From: CBDAPI01 sp965248635
GTDB lineage: Bacteria > Acidobacteriota > UBA6911 > RPQK01 > CBDAPI01
DNA: 64,000 nt
Reading direction: 5' to 3'
Assembly (NCBI GenBank): GCA_965248635.1
Contig: OZ252114.1
Coordinates: 1,922,001 to 1,986,000, forward strand
The notes beneath the pieces were generated by a model that was given only the letters and a program-made list of their open reading frames with translations, was not told the DNA's origin and did no database searches. Positions 34,112-44,000 of the stretch are shown here, piece after piece (the first letter of the stretch is position 1; every line of letters begins with the position of its first letter). The position numbers and the translations under genes are program-made.

Positions 34112-36304
34112 CTATCGGTTCCTGGTCACCTTGACGTTGTCGAAATGAACGGGTGCTGGCGAGTATGCGACCAGCGCTGGGCTCCCCTGTTGCATTGGAT
34201 GAGGATCCTGGGCCACAATTGTCCAGTCGCCTGGCTCCAGACTCTCTCGGGGCCAGACCTTCCCCCGGATGACCGCCTTCCCCTGGCTCGGTTCCACCCT
34301 CAGCTTGATGCGATACCAGCGGTCGGCCTCCCATTGAAAGGGTACCTCAACGGCCATTCTGCGCTCGGCGGTCCAGGATCTTACTTGGATCTGCTGATGC
34401 GCTCCCATAACGTCCAGAGTATAGCCTCCGTTGATGAGGCCCATGTCGGGGACTCGCCGGCGCGTTCTCGTAGCCCGAAGATCGGCTTCGATCGTGTAGT
34501 CGCTCCAGTCGGATGGCCCGACAAGAGTCCGATGCCGATGGATGGAACGAGCCGCAGGATTCTTGACCAGAAAACGGTTACTGCTCTCGTCCTCCTGAAC
34601 TTTGAAGTGAATGCGAGCCCCCAGAAAGTAATCCGGGACCTGATCCACCGGAGTGGACTGAAAGTTTATTTCGAGTTCAGGACCACCGAACACCCGGATA
34701 CGGGCTTGAGCAGTCAAGCTTCCAAGTTTCGCCTCGAGCACACCCACCTGTACGGTTGACTCGCTGTCCGCCTCGAACTCGTCGCCATGATTGATCAGCC
34801 CGTCGAGTCCAACCAGGCCCCACTCGGCCTGCCGTTCACCCAGGGGGCGGCCCGCCTTGTCAAAGGCCTGCACCTGGAACACTCTTTTTTCCCCAGGATG
34901 CATTCGTACTTCGGCGGGAACCGCCAAAATCATGGCAGCGTCGCCCCTTCCCGGCGGCATGGATGCAGCTTCCGGTCGACGCATGACAGGCTGTGGCGCG
35001 GTGGATGGATCTCCGATCGCGTAGATTCCCTCTTCGGTGGTAAAGAAAATCCGGCCGTGGGCAATGGCGGGGGACCCATAAATCTCTGCTTTTCTTCCTG
35101 CCCCAACCGTCAGGGTCTCTTGGTCCAGCGAGCGGGCTCCCCTGTCGCCAATCTCAAGGATGTGGAAGCGTCCGTTCACTTCGGTCACAAAGATCTTTCC
35201 GTCGGCCCAGGCAGGAGAGCCTTTCCCCACAGTTCCAAGACTAAGGTCCCAGAGCTGGGTTCCACTGGACGCCTCCAGGCAGTGGAGGTTGGCCGAGTTG
35301 TCGACCACATAGAGTCTTCCGTTCTTGAGCAGGGGTGAGGAAAACCCAACGGAGAGGTGGGTTCGCCACTTCTCGTGGGTATCGGTCACGTCACCGTCAC
35401 CGGTTGCATCGATTGCAACCACCGCTCCCATCACACCTCCCCCAATGTTCTCTTCGCTGTGGGTGGCGTAGACGGTCTCATTTTCGACCACAACCGAGGT
35501 GTTGAGGCCCCGCTTGCTGAGCCGGAACCGCCACACCGATTTTCCGGTACGGGCCTGGATGGCGCAGATGGACCCGTCGGCATTGCCCTGAATGAGCAGA
35601 CGCTGGCCTTCGATGGTGGCGACGGCCGGAGTCGACTGGGTGTTCAAGTCCGGAGGTCGCTCACCCGGGGTGGCCACCCACCGCAGTTCTCCCGTCCTCT
35701 TGTCAAACGCAAAGGTCCGGTGGCGGGGTGCAGACCATGCGCCCCAGCTTCCGCTGACAAAGGTAACGATCAGGCGGTCTTCGTCGACTACCGGTGTCTG
35801 TGTTCGCCCTCCATAGCCCGAAAAGAATCCGAAATCCTCCGTCAGCGATCGGGACCAGACCACTTGTCCTGCGGCGTCCAGGCATAGAAACGCTCCTCCG
35901 ACTCCCTGCACATAGATATATCCGGTTTCCGGATCGCCGGCGATGTTCGCCCATCCGACTCGATTCCAGGGAACCGTTGTCAGGTGTACGTTGAAGCGAT
36001 GCTCCCACAGCTTCCGACCTTCTACGATGTCAAAACAGGCGACCGTCTCCTGACGGTGAATCCCTTCGCCGACCCGGCCGTTGGCACAGACCCTTTTCCC
36101 CAGGACAATGGGCGTGGATCGGCCTGTGAAGGGTTGGCTCCAGAGCAAGTTGGTGCCGTCCTTGGACCAGTCGGAGATCAGCCCCGTTTCGTTGGAGATG
36201 CCATTTCCGTTGGGTCCACGCCAGGCCGGCCAGTCAGAGGCCAGGCAAGGCGCCGCCACACAAAAGAGAATACATGCGTGAAATAAGAGCCGTGCTAGCC
36301 GCAT
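34112..36304 (-). CDS. PQQ-like beta-propeller protein with C-terminal beta-sandwich domain
   Basis: 730 residues. Signal peptide about 1-22. 'DWPAWRGPNGNGISNETGLI' is the standard opening of a propeller family common in Acidobacteria and Planctomycetes, followed by blades to about 440 such as 'GAFLCLDAAGQVVWSR' and 'ANLHCLEASSGTQLWDL'. A linker and a beta-sandwich at about 540-730 ('WSDYTIEADLRAT', ending 'VHFDNVKVTRN') resembles 3-keto-disaccharide hydrolase or laminin-G-like folds. Probably secreted and carbohydrate-binding; no substrate can be named. First gene of the propeller-propeller-peptidase run. Confidence 0.87.
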   Translation of the reverse strand: MRLARLLFHACILFCVAAPCLASDWPAWRGPNGNGISNETGLISDWSKDGTNLLWSQPFTGRSTPIVLGKRVCANGRVGEGIHRQETVACFDIVEGRKLWEHRFNVHLTTVPWNRVGWANIAGDPETGYIYVQGVGGAFLCLDAAGQVVWSRSLTEDFGFFSGYGGRTQTPVVDEDRLIVTFVSGSWGAWSAPRHRTFAFDKRTGELRWVATPGERPPDLNTQSTPAVATIEGQRLLIQGNADGSICAIQARTGKSVWRFRLSKRGLNTSVVVENETVYATHSEENIGGGVMGAVVAIDATGDGDVTDTHEKWRTHLSVGFSSPLLKNGRLYVVDNSANLHCLEASSGTQLWDLSLGTVGKGSPAWADGKIFVTEVNGRFHILEIGDRGARSLDQETLTVGAGRKAEIYGSPAIAHGRIFFTTEEGIYAIGDPSTAPQPVMRRPEAASMPPGRGDAAMILAVPAEVRMHPGEKRVFQVQAFDKAGRPLGERQAEWGLVGLDGLINHGDEFEADSESTVQVGVLEAKLGSLTAQARIRVFGGPELEINFQSTPVDQVPDYFLGARIHFKVQEDESSNRFLVKNPAARSIHRHRTLVGPSDWSDYTIEADLRATRTRRRVPDMGLINGGYTLDVMGAHQQIQVRSWTAERRMAVEVPFQWEADRWYRIKLRVEPSQGKAVIRGKVWPRESLEPGDWTIVAQDPHPMQQGSPALVAYSPAPVHFDNVKVTRNR

Positions 36305-36350
36305 CGTTATTTGTTCCGGGTTCCTCGTTTCTCGTTCCGGGTTTGGAATG
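36305..36350. repeat. GTTCCGGGTTCC-type spacer array
   Basis: A run of GTTCCGGGTTCCTCGTTTCT units lies directly upstream of the large propeller gene, where its promoter would be expected. Confidence 0.5.
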
Positions 36351-36413
36351 CAGGAGGACCTTCCGTGGTCCGATCAGATCGCGCTATGTTCCAGGTGCGA
36401 AATATACCATTAC

Positions 36414-38000
36414 TCAGTGATCCCCTTCATTGGCCGGCGAACCGGCATCTTCAGGCGGTATTTTGGGAAGCGCGGGGAGATCGGCATCCCCCTGACTCCA
36501 GTTTTTTTGTAGAGCCCTGACGGCCTCAACCAGAGAGAGTCGATCCCCGGCGGCCTGTGCTGCACTCGCCATGCCCATGAGAGAAAGGGATCGCCCCGGG
36601 TTCCTGCGCAGCGACTCGGCATAGGCCTGTTGAGCCTCTGCTGGCTGACCCACTGCAAACAAAATGTCTCCCAGCATTTCGAAGGCCGGTTTGATCGGGA
36701 TCGGAGGCCCGAATTCTGCGCTTTTCTCAGCCTGCAGGCGGATCGCTTGATTGACCTGATGCAGGGCCTGCGTCTTCTGATCCAGCCGCAGCAGCAGAAA
36801 CGCCTGCAACTCACGGGCCATGATCTGGACAGCCTGCTCATCGCTGGCCGGGCGCTCCTCGGGCTTGGGCAGGCGTTTTATCTTCCGGACAAGCCGAAGC
36901 GCCTGGTCCGGGAAACCCTGGAGAACCAACTGCATCCCGCGCGCGAACAACACAGTCGCCTGGGCCTTGACCCTGAGATCGGAGACATCGAAGTCCTCGA
37001 GAAGGTCCGAGCCCCAGTCTCGGGTCTCAATGATTTGGGATGCTCGCAGGTAAGCATTGGTGCGCCGGCCAGACGGAGAAGGATCGTCGGCAGCCAGGTC
37101 GCTGACCTGCTGCAGGGTGCGACCCGCTTCCTCATAGCGTCCGAGCTGCAGAAGGCTGTAGTGCTTCCACCACAGAGCATGGTAGGCCTGGCCCGGGCTC
37201 TCCTTGTCGAGCGCCGCCTGCGCCGAGGCCGTGTTTGAGTCAACTGACTTCTGCCAGCGTCCCATGGCCATGAAAATGTGCGACGGCATGTGGAGGGCAT
37301 GGGGTGCGCCGGGCGCAATCTCGGCATAAACCCGGGCTGCTCTCACGCCCAGGGGGGCATGGATCGGTTCGTCATAGGAGTGAATCAAATAGTGGGCGGC
37401 GCCGGGATGGCGGGGATTCCGGGCGAAAACTTCTTCAGCGATGGCTGCCGCTCGTATGTAGGTCTGGAAATTCCGCTCGCCCCCGGCGGTCCCCAGCACG
37501 GAAAGGGCGTAAAAGCTGGCGGCTTCCAGATCATCCGGATAGGCTGCAGAAAGTCTCTGCATGGCATTGGAATACCTCCAGTCGCAAGTGGGCTTCTCCT
37601 CCTTACAGTACAACTCGTCAAGTGCCCGAAGGTATCCCTTTTCACGTTCGGTTGGGGCTTTCTCCAGTCGCTGGCCTGGAGTCTCCCCCAGCTTCAGCAG
37701 GGCTGCCCGAGCCTTCTCTTTGTCCTGCTGCCGCCACAGGGGATGGTTATAGGTCATCGCCTCACCCCAGTAGGCCAGGGCAAATCCGGGATCCGTTTCC
37801 TGGGTTTTCAAGAACTCCCGACGGGAATCTTCGTACTCGAAGCTGTGCAGGAGCAGAACCCCCCGTTGGAAGTGGGGCTGCGCTTCAGGAGATCCGGAAT
37901 TGGGAAAGTCAATGTCACCCAGATCGCGTTCGGAAGCAGCCAGCGCCAGCGCCGGGGCCGAGAGGGCGACTAGAAACGGCAGGAAAACGAGCGAATGCAT
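36414..38000 (-). CDS. Secreted TPR-repeat protein with conserved His motifs
   Basis: About 528 residues. Signal peptide 'MHSLVFLPFLVALSAPALALA', then helical TPR-like repeats. Two unusual motifs stand out: 'HPGAAHYLIHSYDEP' near residue 195 and 'APHALHMPSHIFMAMGRW' near 230. Together they supply seven His residues and several acids in a short span and could bind a metal. Family function is unknown to me. It follows rpmG closely (a TTG nine bases upstream of the ATG abuts the rpmG stop codon), so the genes may be co-transcribed. Confidence 0.8.
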   Translation of the reverse strand: MHSLVFLPFLVALSAPALALAASERDLGDIDFPNSGSPEAQPHFQRGVLLLHSFEYEDSRREFLKTQETDPGFALAYWGEAMTYNHPLWRQQDKEKARAALLKLGETPGQRLEKAPTEREKGYLRALDELYCKEEKPTCDWRYSNAMQRLSAAYPDDLEAASFYALSVLGTAGGERNFQTYIRAAAIAEEVFARNPRHPGAAHYLIHSYDEPIHAPLGVRAARVYAEIAPGAPHALHMPSHIFMAMGRWQKSVDSNTASAQAALDKESPGQAYHALWWKHYSLLQLGRYEEAGRTLQQVSDLAADDPSPSGRRTNAYLRASQIIETRDWGSDLLEDFDVSDLRVKAQATVLFARGMQLVLQGFPDQALRLVRKIKRLPKPEERPASDEQAVQIMARELQAFLLLRLDQKTQALHQVNQAIRLQAEKSAEFGPPIPIKPAFEMLGDILFAVGQPAEAQQAYAESLRRNPGRSLSLMGMASAAQAAGDRLSLVEAVRALQKNWSQGDADLPALPKIPPEDAGSPANEGDH

Positions 38001-38009
38001 GTGAGCCAA

Positions 38010-38165
38010 CTAGCTCAGTTTGCTCTCTTTATAGATGACGTGCTTGCGAACCACCGGATCGTATTTCTTGAGCTTTAGCTTGGTCGTCGTATTCCTGCGG
38101 TTCTTCTTGGTGGTATAGAAATGACCGGTTCCGGCCGTGGAGACCAGCTTTATTTTCTCGCGCAT
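38010..38165 (-). CDS. rpmG: 50S ribosomal protein bL33
   Basis: A 51-residue basic protein starting 'MREKIKLVSTAGTGHFYTTK' and ending with 'YDPVVRKHVIYKESK', the bL33 pattern. It lacks all four zinc-ligand Cys residues, so it is the zinc-free (C-minus) form. RBS GGAGGGA. It begins three bases after the rpmE stop codon. Confidence 0.95.
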   Translation of the reverse strand: MREKIKLVSTAGTGHFYTTKKNRRNTTTKLKLKKYDPVVRKHVIYKESKLS

Positions 38166-38168
38166 CTT

Positions 38169-38426
38169 TCAATCTCCCTCCGGGAGAGTGTGACCGTATT
38201 TTCGGCGAAAGCGCTCGACCCTCCCCTCCGAGTCAACCAGCTTCTGCTGGCCGGTCCAGAAGGGATGACTGGAAGAAGAGATCTCGATGCGGATCTCGTA
38301 ATGCTCGACACCGTCGATCTCACGAGTCAATTCGCTGGTGGCAGTAGACATCGTAACCAGTTCTTCATTCGTGCTGCTGTCTACAAAGACTACCGGATGG
38401 TACTGCGGATGAATTCCTGACTTCAT
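38169..38426 (-). CDS. rpmE2: 50S ribosomal protein bL31, type B
   Basis: 85 residues: 'MKSGIHPQYHPVVFVDSSTNEEL', 'YEIRIEISSSSHPFWTGQQKLVDSEGRVERF'. The extended insertion and absence of the CxxC pair mark the zinc-free type B form, in many bacteria made when zinc is scarce under Zur control. No clear Zur box was seen in the 128 bases upstream. It pairs with the likewise zinc-free rpmG. Confidence 0.95.
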   Translation of the reverse strand: MKSGIHPQYHPVVFVDSSTNEELVTMSTATSELTREIDGVEHYEIRIEISSSSHPFWTGQQKLVDSEGRVERFRRKYGHTLPEGD

Positions 38427-38554
38427 GGTTCTTCCTCACCCATCGGCAAAACCACTATTTTGCCTCAAAACAATGGCCCAGAACAAGGCCTCACTTGCCC
38501 AGTGGGTCGGGAAGGGGTTAGACTCGCCCGCAACCATAGACTCAGGAGGCAAAT

Positions 38555-39010
38555 ATGAAAGCTCTCATTAGGACGCCCTTGATCCTGGCTGCAGTGATCA
38601 TCGTGGCGCGGCTCGGGCTGGAGGGAGTTGGCGCTCCCGGGATGATCACAATGATCGTTGGCGTGACCTGGCTCCATTTTCTGGTTCCGATTTATCTTGG
38701 CGTTCGAATTGCCGGTGCGGGCGGCTCCAGCCCTTTCAAAGATCTGTTCAAGGCAGTTTTCTTCTTTACGCTGTACACACGTCTCATGGTCATGGTGACC
38801 TACATGCTCGCCTATTCTCTGGGGTGGACTGCCACTCGCTTCAGCGTTGACGGAGGAGGAGGGGTCGGTGCCGAGTCGGCTCTGCAGGGAATGCTGATCA
38901 CTCCCGTGACCAACTTGCTGATTACGGTGGTCTTTTTTCCGATTATCGGCATGATTCTGGGTTCGATCACGCTGTTGATCAAGCGGAAAACGGCTCCGGC
39001 CTCAGCCTAG
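38555..39010 (+). CDS. Hypothetical four-helix membrane protein
   Basis: 151 residues with about four hydrophobic segments (8-26, 34-52, 68-92, 112-140) and a glycine-rich loop ('DGGGGVGAE') in the third gap. No family recognised. CTCAGGAGG lies seven bases before the ATG, and a possible promoter (TTGCCC, 17 bases, TTAGAC) about 40 bases upstream. Divergent from rpmE2. Confidence 0.65.
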   Translation: MKALIRTPLILAAVIIVARLGLEGVGAPGMITMIVGVTWLHFLVPIYLGVRIAGAGGSSPFKDLFKAVFFFTLYTRLMVMVTYMLAYSLGWTATRFSVDGGGGVGAESALQGMLITPVTNLLITVVFFPIIGMILGSITLLIKRKTAPASA

Positions 39011-39028
39011 CGGTTCCGGGTTCCGGGT

Positions 39029-39113
39029 TGGCCGCGGCCCCGCCCGCGGTTCTGTGGATCACTTCGACCGGCCACTATCAGGGCGTCGGAACCCGAGCGT
39101 CAGCGAAGGCTGT
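39029..39113. repeat. 92-base repeat family, copy 2 (permuted)
   Basis: GCCGCGGCC, CGCGGTTCTG, ACCGGCCACT and GAACCCGAGCGTCAGCGAAG occur in this order, the same blocks as at 23.95-24.09 kb but starting at a different point of the repeat, as expected if the ancestor was tandem. Confidence 0.55.
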
Positions 39114-39119
39114 TTTCCG

Positions 39120-41015
39120 TTATCTCGAGACCGGCCCTTCAGACCACTCCAGAATCTCCTCGACGCTGCGGCGCGAGATGCTGTGATACCCGGGACGGGC
39201 CTTCCGGTAGATTTTGGTGGCCCTCTGTGAGCCTTCCTTGGTTCTGGCCAGCTCCCGATAGAGAGGGAGCAGGAACTTGCGCCGGCCCTGCCGGGTCAGA
39301 AAGCCCTCGAGTGCTGGATCCGCCGCGTATCCTGTTTTAATAGAGAGCAGTAGCCAGTCGTGGAGAATCTCGGAGTTCCTGGAGCGTGTGAAGTGAAAAG
39401 TACGGTCTAGATCCGCCAGACGAGTGGGGTCGAGGTCGACGGGCAGATTGCGGAGAAAATAGAGAAAGTGGTGAGCTGTCCAGTTCTGCGAATCCAGTGA
39501 TGAGGCCGCGGCACCCGCGGTGAAAGCGGTGATCTGGGCGCGTACCTGCTCCAGGGCACGGGATCCGGGCTCCGGGCAGTTGGAAGGGAGGCCGGGCCCG
39601 TAGATCCAGTTCTCGATCTGAAGCGCTTCCTCCAGCCTACTGTCATCGAGCAGCAGGTGGTCTCTGAGGTAGCGCGTAAATGTGCGGGAGTCCATTGTCT
39701 GAAACGCATACTCGTCGAAGTATTCAACCAGAAACCGATCCCAACGCTCGCGGCCCACAGCCTCCTCGATAGCCCGCAGAAAAAAGTGTCCTTTGTCGTA
39801 CGAAATCGTGGTCATACCCGCGTCGGGATCGCGGCCCACGAGATCCAGGTGCAGCCAGGTGTCTCTGGGAGTGGACGTGAATTCGCTCTCCAGGGATTCT
39901 CTCAGAGCCGTCAGTTCCAGCTCGGCCAGCATCTCCTCCAACTCCCGGCCATAAACACTTTCCATGATCCGGTGCTCGAAGTAGGTGGTGAAACCCTCGT
40001 TCAGCCAGAAATCATTCCAGGTTGAGTTGGTGACCAGATTGCCCGACCAGGAATGGGCCAGCTCGTGTGCGATCAGTCCGACAAGTGATCGATCGCCCGC
40101 CAGCATGGTGGGGGTGAGAAAAGTCAGCCGCGGGTTCTCCATCCCGCCGAAGGGGAAGCTGGGAGGAAGGACGATCAGGTCGTAGCGCTCCCAACGATAG
40201 GGTCCGTAAAGCTCTTCGGCGGCGGCGACCATTTTCTCGGTATCCGCCAGTTCCCAGGCAGCCGCCTCTAGAAGTTCCGGTTCGGCGTACACCCCGGTTC
40301 GCGGCCCCAGCGGCTGAAAGCCCAGATCGCCAACGGCGATGGCCAGCAGATAGGAGGGAATGGGCTGGGGCATTTCGAATTCATAAAGACCCGTTTCACT
40401 GACACGAGTGGGATTGGCGGCGCTCATGACGACCATCAGGCCGGCCGGCACCTGAATTCGGGCCCCGTAGGTCATGCGTACTGAAGGACTGTCCTGGCAG
40501 GGGATCCAGCTTCGAGCCAGAACCGCCTGCGACTGGGACAGCAGAAAGGGGTGCCTTCCCCCGGCTGTCTGCTCAGGCTCCAGCCACTGCAGCGCGGCCG
40601 CCTGTGGCGAGGTCCTGTAGTAGATGTGCACCAGCCGTGTCTCCGGTTGAATCACGATGCTAAGAGGCTCGCCCAGATGCTCTACGGTGTCCCCTTTCAG
40701 GAACGGAGTCTCGATCTCTTCAGCATCCAGGGTGACTCGTTCGACTTCGAGGTCGCGACTGTCCACAGAAAGCTCCCGGGCACGAGTGAAGTTCTCGATC
40801 TGAAGAGAGGCTTTGCCCTGGATCCGCTTCTGTTCGAAGTCTACGGTGAGGTCCAGTTCAAGATGCTTGACCACCACGCGGCCGGGCCTGGAAAACGAGT
40901 GTGGGTCAAGTGCGGGCGGCGGAGAGAAAGGCCTGTCTGATTCAGACGAACAAGAGGATGCTGCAGCCAGAAAAAAGCCCAGCAGGAGTAAGAAAGGGAA
41001 ACCAATATCGCTCAT
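39120..41015 (-). CDS. M1-family zinc aminopeptidase lipoprotein
   Basis: 631 residues. Lipobox 'LAAASSC' (Cys22) anchors it to a membrane. The exopeptidase motif 'FGGMENPRL', the zinc site HELAH (about 312-316) and the third ligand Glu in 'WLNEGFTTYFE' are intact; 'YDKGHFFLRAIEEAVG' carries the catalytic Tyr. The shape resembles leukotriene-A4-hydrolase-type M1 enzymes. It removes N-terminal residues from peptides outside the cytoplasm. ATG 41015 has GGAGG seven bases upstream. It follows metH by 30 bases. Confidence 0.94.
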   Translation of the reverse strand: MSDIGFPFLLLLGFFLAAASSCSSESDRPFSPPPALDPHSFSRPGRVVVKHLELDLTVDFEQKRIQGKASLQIENFTRARELSVDSRDLEVERVTLDAEEIETPFLKGDTVEHLGEPLSIVIQPETRLVHIYYRTSPQAAALQWLEPEQTAGGRHPFLLSQSQAVLARSWIPCQDSPSVRMTYGARIQVPAGLMVVMSAANPTRVSETGLYEFEMPQPIPSYLLAIAVGDLGFQPLGPRTGVYAEPELLEAAAWELADTEKMVAAAEELYGPYRWERYDLIVLPPSFPFGGMENPRLTFLTPTMLAGDRSLVGLIAHELAHSWSGNLVTNSTWNDFWLNEGFTTYFEHRIMESVYGRELEEMLAELELTALRESLESEFTSTPRDTWLHLDLVGRDPDAGMTTISYDKGHFFLRAIEEAVGRERWDRFLVEYFDEYAFQTMDSRTFTRYLRDHLLLDDSRLEEALQIENWIYGPGLPSNCPEPGSRALEQVRAQITAFTAGAAASSLDSQNWTAHHFLYFLRNLPVDLDPTRLADLDRTFHFTRSRNSEILHDWLLLSIKTGYAADPALEGFLTRQGRRKFLLPLYRELARTKEGSQRATKIYRKARPGYHSISRRSVEEILEWSEGPVSR

Positions 41016-41045
41016 TGTTCTGCCTCCTCGCTCGATCCGCACGGG

Positions 41046-44000
41046 TCAATTGTAGGCCAGGTTGGAGCGCAACCAGGATTCGATACGGGTGGGGGAGACT
41101 CCTTTTCGGCGGGCGTAGTCCCTAACCTGGTCGCGGCCGATCTTTCCGACGCCGAAATAGCGACTCTCCGGGTGCGAGAAGTAGAAGCCGCACACAGAGG
41201 CCGCCGGATCCATGGCGAAGTTCTCTGTGAGCCGGACACCGATTTCCTGTTCGGCATTCAGGAGCTCGAACAGCTTTGCCTTCTCGGAGTGATCCGGGCA
41301 GGCGGGGTAACCGGGAGCCGGTCTGATCCCGCAGTACTTTTCGCCGATCAATTCCTGGTTCGTCAGCTTTTCATCGGATGCGTAGGCCCAGAACTCCTTG
41401 CGAACGCGTTCATGGAGACGCTCTGCGAAGGCCTCTGCCAGTCGGTCCGACAGGGCCTTCAGCATGATGCTGTTGTAGTCGTCCTGCTGGGCCTCGAACT
41501 GTCTGGACTTGTCTTTGACGCCGATGCCGGTGGTCACCACAAAGCCTCCCAGGTAGTCGGGTATACCACTCTCGGAGGAGGCCAGAAAATCACTCAGGCA
41601 GAGGTTGGACTGACCACCGTGATACTTAACCTGCTGGCGCAGCATATGGAAATCGAGCAGCGCTTCCCGGCGGTCCCCATCCGCATAGATCCGGATGCTG
41701 TCTCCGCTGCTTGCAGCCGGCCAGAAACCAAGGGTGGCTCGGGCCCTGATCCAGCGCTCTCGAATCATCCTGTCCAGCAAGCGCAGGGCGTCGTCGTAAA
41801 GCTGGCGTGCCGCCTTTCCGACCTTCGGGTCATGGAGCAGGTCGGGGAAGCGACCGACCAGTTCCCAGGCCTGGAAAAAGGGACGCCAGTCGATTCCCTG
41901 GGCTAGTTCTTCCAGATCGTAGTCTGAGAAGGTGATCTGGTCTGTCTGTCCGGGTGGAAGGGGATACCTTCCACTCGAATCCAGGGTGAGACGGTTCTTG
42001 CGGGCTTCCTGGAGCGAGAGGATCCGGGGCGGCCTGGCCCGGCGCTTCTCTCGCAGCCTCTGATAGTCGCCCTCGATGTCTCGAAGGAGTGCTTCCCGCT
42101 TGTCCGTGTCAAATAGCCCCTGAACAAAACCAATCACGCGCGATGCATCCGGAACGTGAACAGTTGGTCCGCGATACTGCGGAGCGATCTTGAGAGCTGT
42201 GTGAACTTTGCTGGTGGTTGCGCCACCGATCAGGAGTGGGAGATCGAAACCCCGGCGCGACATCTCCTCGGCGACGACACCCATTTCCTCCAGACTGGGG
42301 GTGATCAGACCCGACAGGCCAATCGCCTGGGCGTCCACTTCCAGGGCGGTGCTCAAGATCTTGTCCCCTGGAACCATAACCCCCAGATCGATCACCTCGT
42401 AGCTGTTGCACTGAAGGACTACACCGACAATGCTCTTGCCGATATCGTGCACGTCTCCTTTCACGGTAGCCATGACGATCCGGCCCTTCGAGCGGGAGGC
42501 TGTCCCCTGTTTTTCCGACTCCATGAAGGGCTCGAGCCACACGACCGCCTTCTTCATGACCCGTGCGCTCTTCACAACCTGAGGCAGGAACATCTTCCCG
42601 GAACCGAATAGATCGCCCACGATCTGCATCCCCGCCATGAGGGGCCCCTCAATGACATCAAGAGGGCGCGGGAAGTTCTGCCGGGCTTCTTCCGTATCGG
42701 CCTCGATAAACTGGGTAATCCCGTTGACGAGGGCGTGCTTGAGCCGCTCGTCAACCGTCGTTTCTCGCCAGGACAGGTCAGCCTTTTTTCTGGCAGTCTC
42801 GCCGCGAAAGCGTCCCGCTTCCTCGAGAAGATTCTCCGTCGCGTCTGGAGTGCGGTGAAAATAGACATCTTCGATTCGCTCCCGCAGTTGCGGCGGGATG
42901 TCCTCATAGATGCCTATCTGCCCGGCGTTGACAATCCCCATATCCATGCCGGCCTGAATGGCATGGTAGAGAAAGACCGAATGCATGGCCTCGCGAATCG
43001 AGTTATTTCCGCGAAAAGAAAAAGAAACATTGGAAAGACCACCCGAAATGTGAATGTGAGGGAGTTCCGCCCGAAGCCTGCGGGCCGCCTCAAAGAAAGC
43101 GAGTGCGTACTCGTTGTGCTCCTCGATTCCCGTTGCGACTGCAAAGATGTTGGGATCGAAGATGATGTCCTCCGGCGGAAAGCCGGCTTGCCGGGTGAGA
43201 ATCCGATAGGCGCGCTTACAGATCTCGAACTTTCGATCAGCCGTGTCAGCCTGACCTTTCTCATCGAAAGCCATCACCACAGCCGCCGCTCCGAAGCGCC
43301 GAATCTCTCGGGCTTGTTCAAGGAAGGCCTCTTCGCCCTCTTTGAGGCTGATCGAGTTGACGACACACTTCCCCTGAACGCATTTCAGGCCGGCCCTGAT
43401 GACCGACCACTTGGAAGAATCGATCATGACGGGAATCCGGCTGATCTCAGGTTCGGACACCAGCAGGTTCAGGAATCGGGTCATGGTTGCCGCAGAATCG
43501 ATCATGGCATGATCCAGATTCACGTCGAGAATCTGGGCCCCCTCATCCACCTGATCCCGGGCCACCTGGAGGGCTGCTTCAAAGTCTTCTTCGAGCACCA
43601 GACGCTTGAATCGGGCGGAGCCCGTGATATTGCAGCGTTCACCGATGTTTAGGAAGCGGCCACTGCCTTCCTCTACACGAAGAGGTTCGAGCCCCGAGAG
43701 ACACATCTGAGGTTTCCGGCTTGGAATCTCTCGAGGAGAAAAGGGGAGGATCGCCTCTTTGAATGCATGGATGTGCTCCGGGGTCGTCCCGCAGCAGCCT
43801 CCTACCAGATTGACCAGTCCCGACTCGGCCCACTCCCCAAGATGAAGGGACATCTGTTGCGGGGTTTCATCGTACTCACCCAGATCGTTGGGAAGGCCTG
43901 CGTTGGGGTGGCAGCCCACCGCGGTGTCGGCGACTCGGGCCAGTTCGGAAAGATAGGGTCGCAGCTGGCCGGGGCCCAGGGCACAGTTCAGGCCCACAAT

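Noticed and set aside
33440..34759. Long + strand frame opposite the propeller genes
   Set aside because: Spans the boundary of two real genes on the other strand; composition is that of an antisense shadow.
38001..38020. tRNA-like string (AACTAGCTCAGTTT)
   Set aside because: Acceptor, anticodon and T-arm are missing; the bases belong to the rpmG end.
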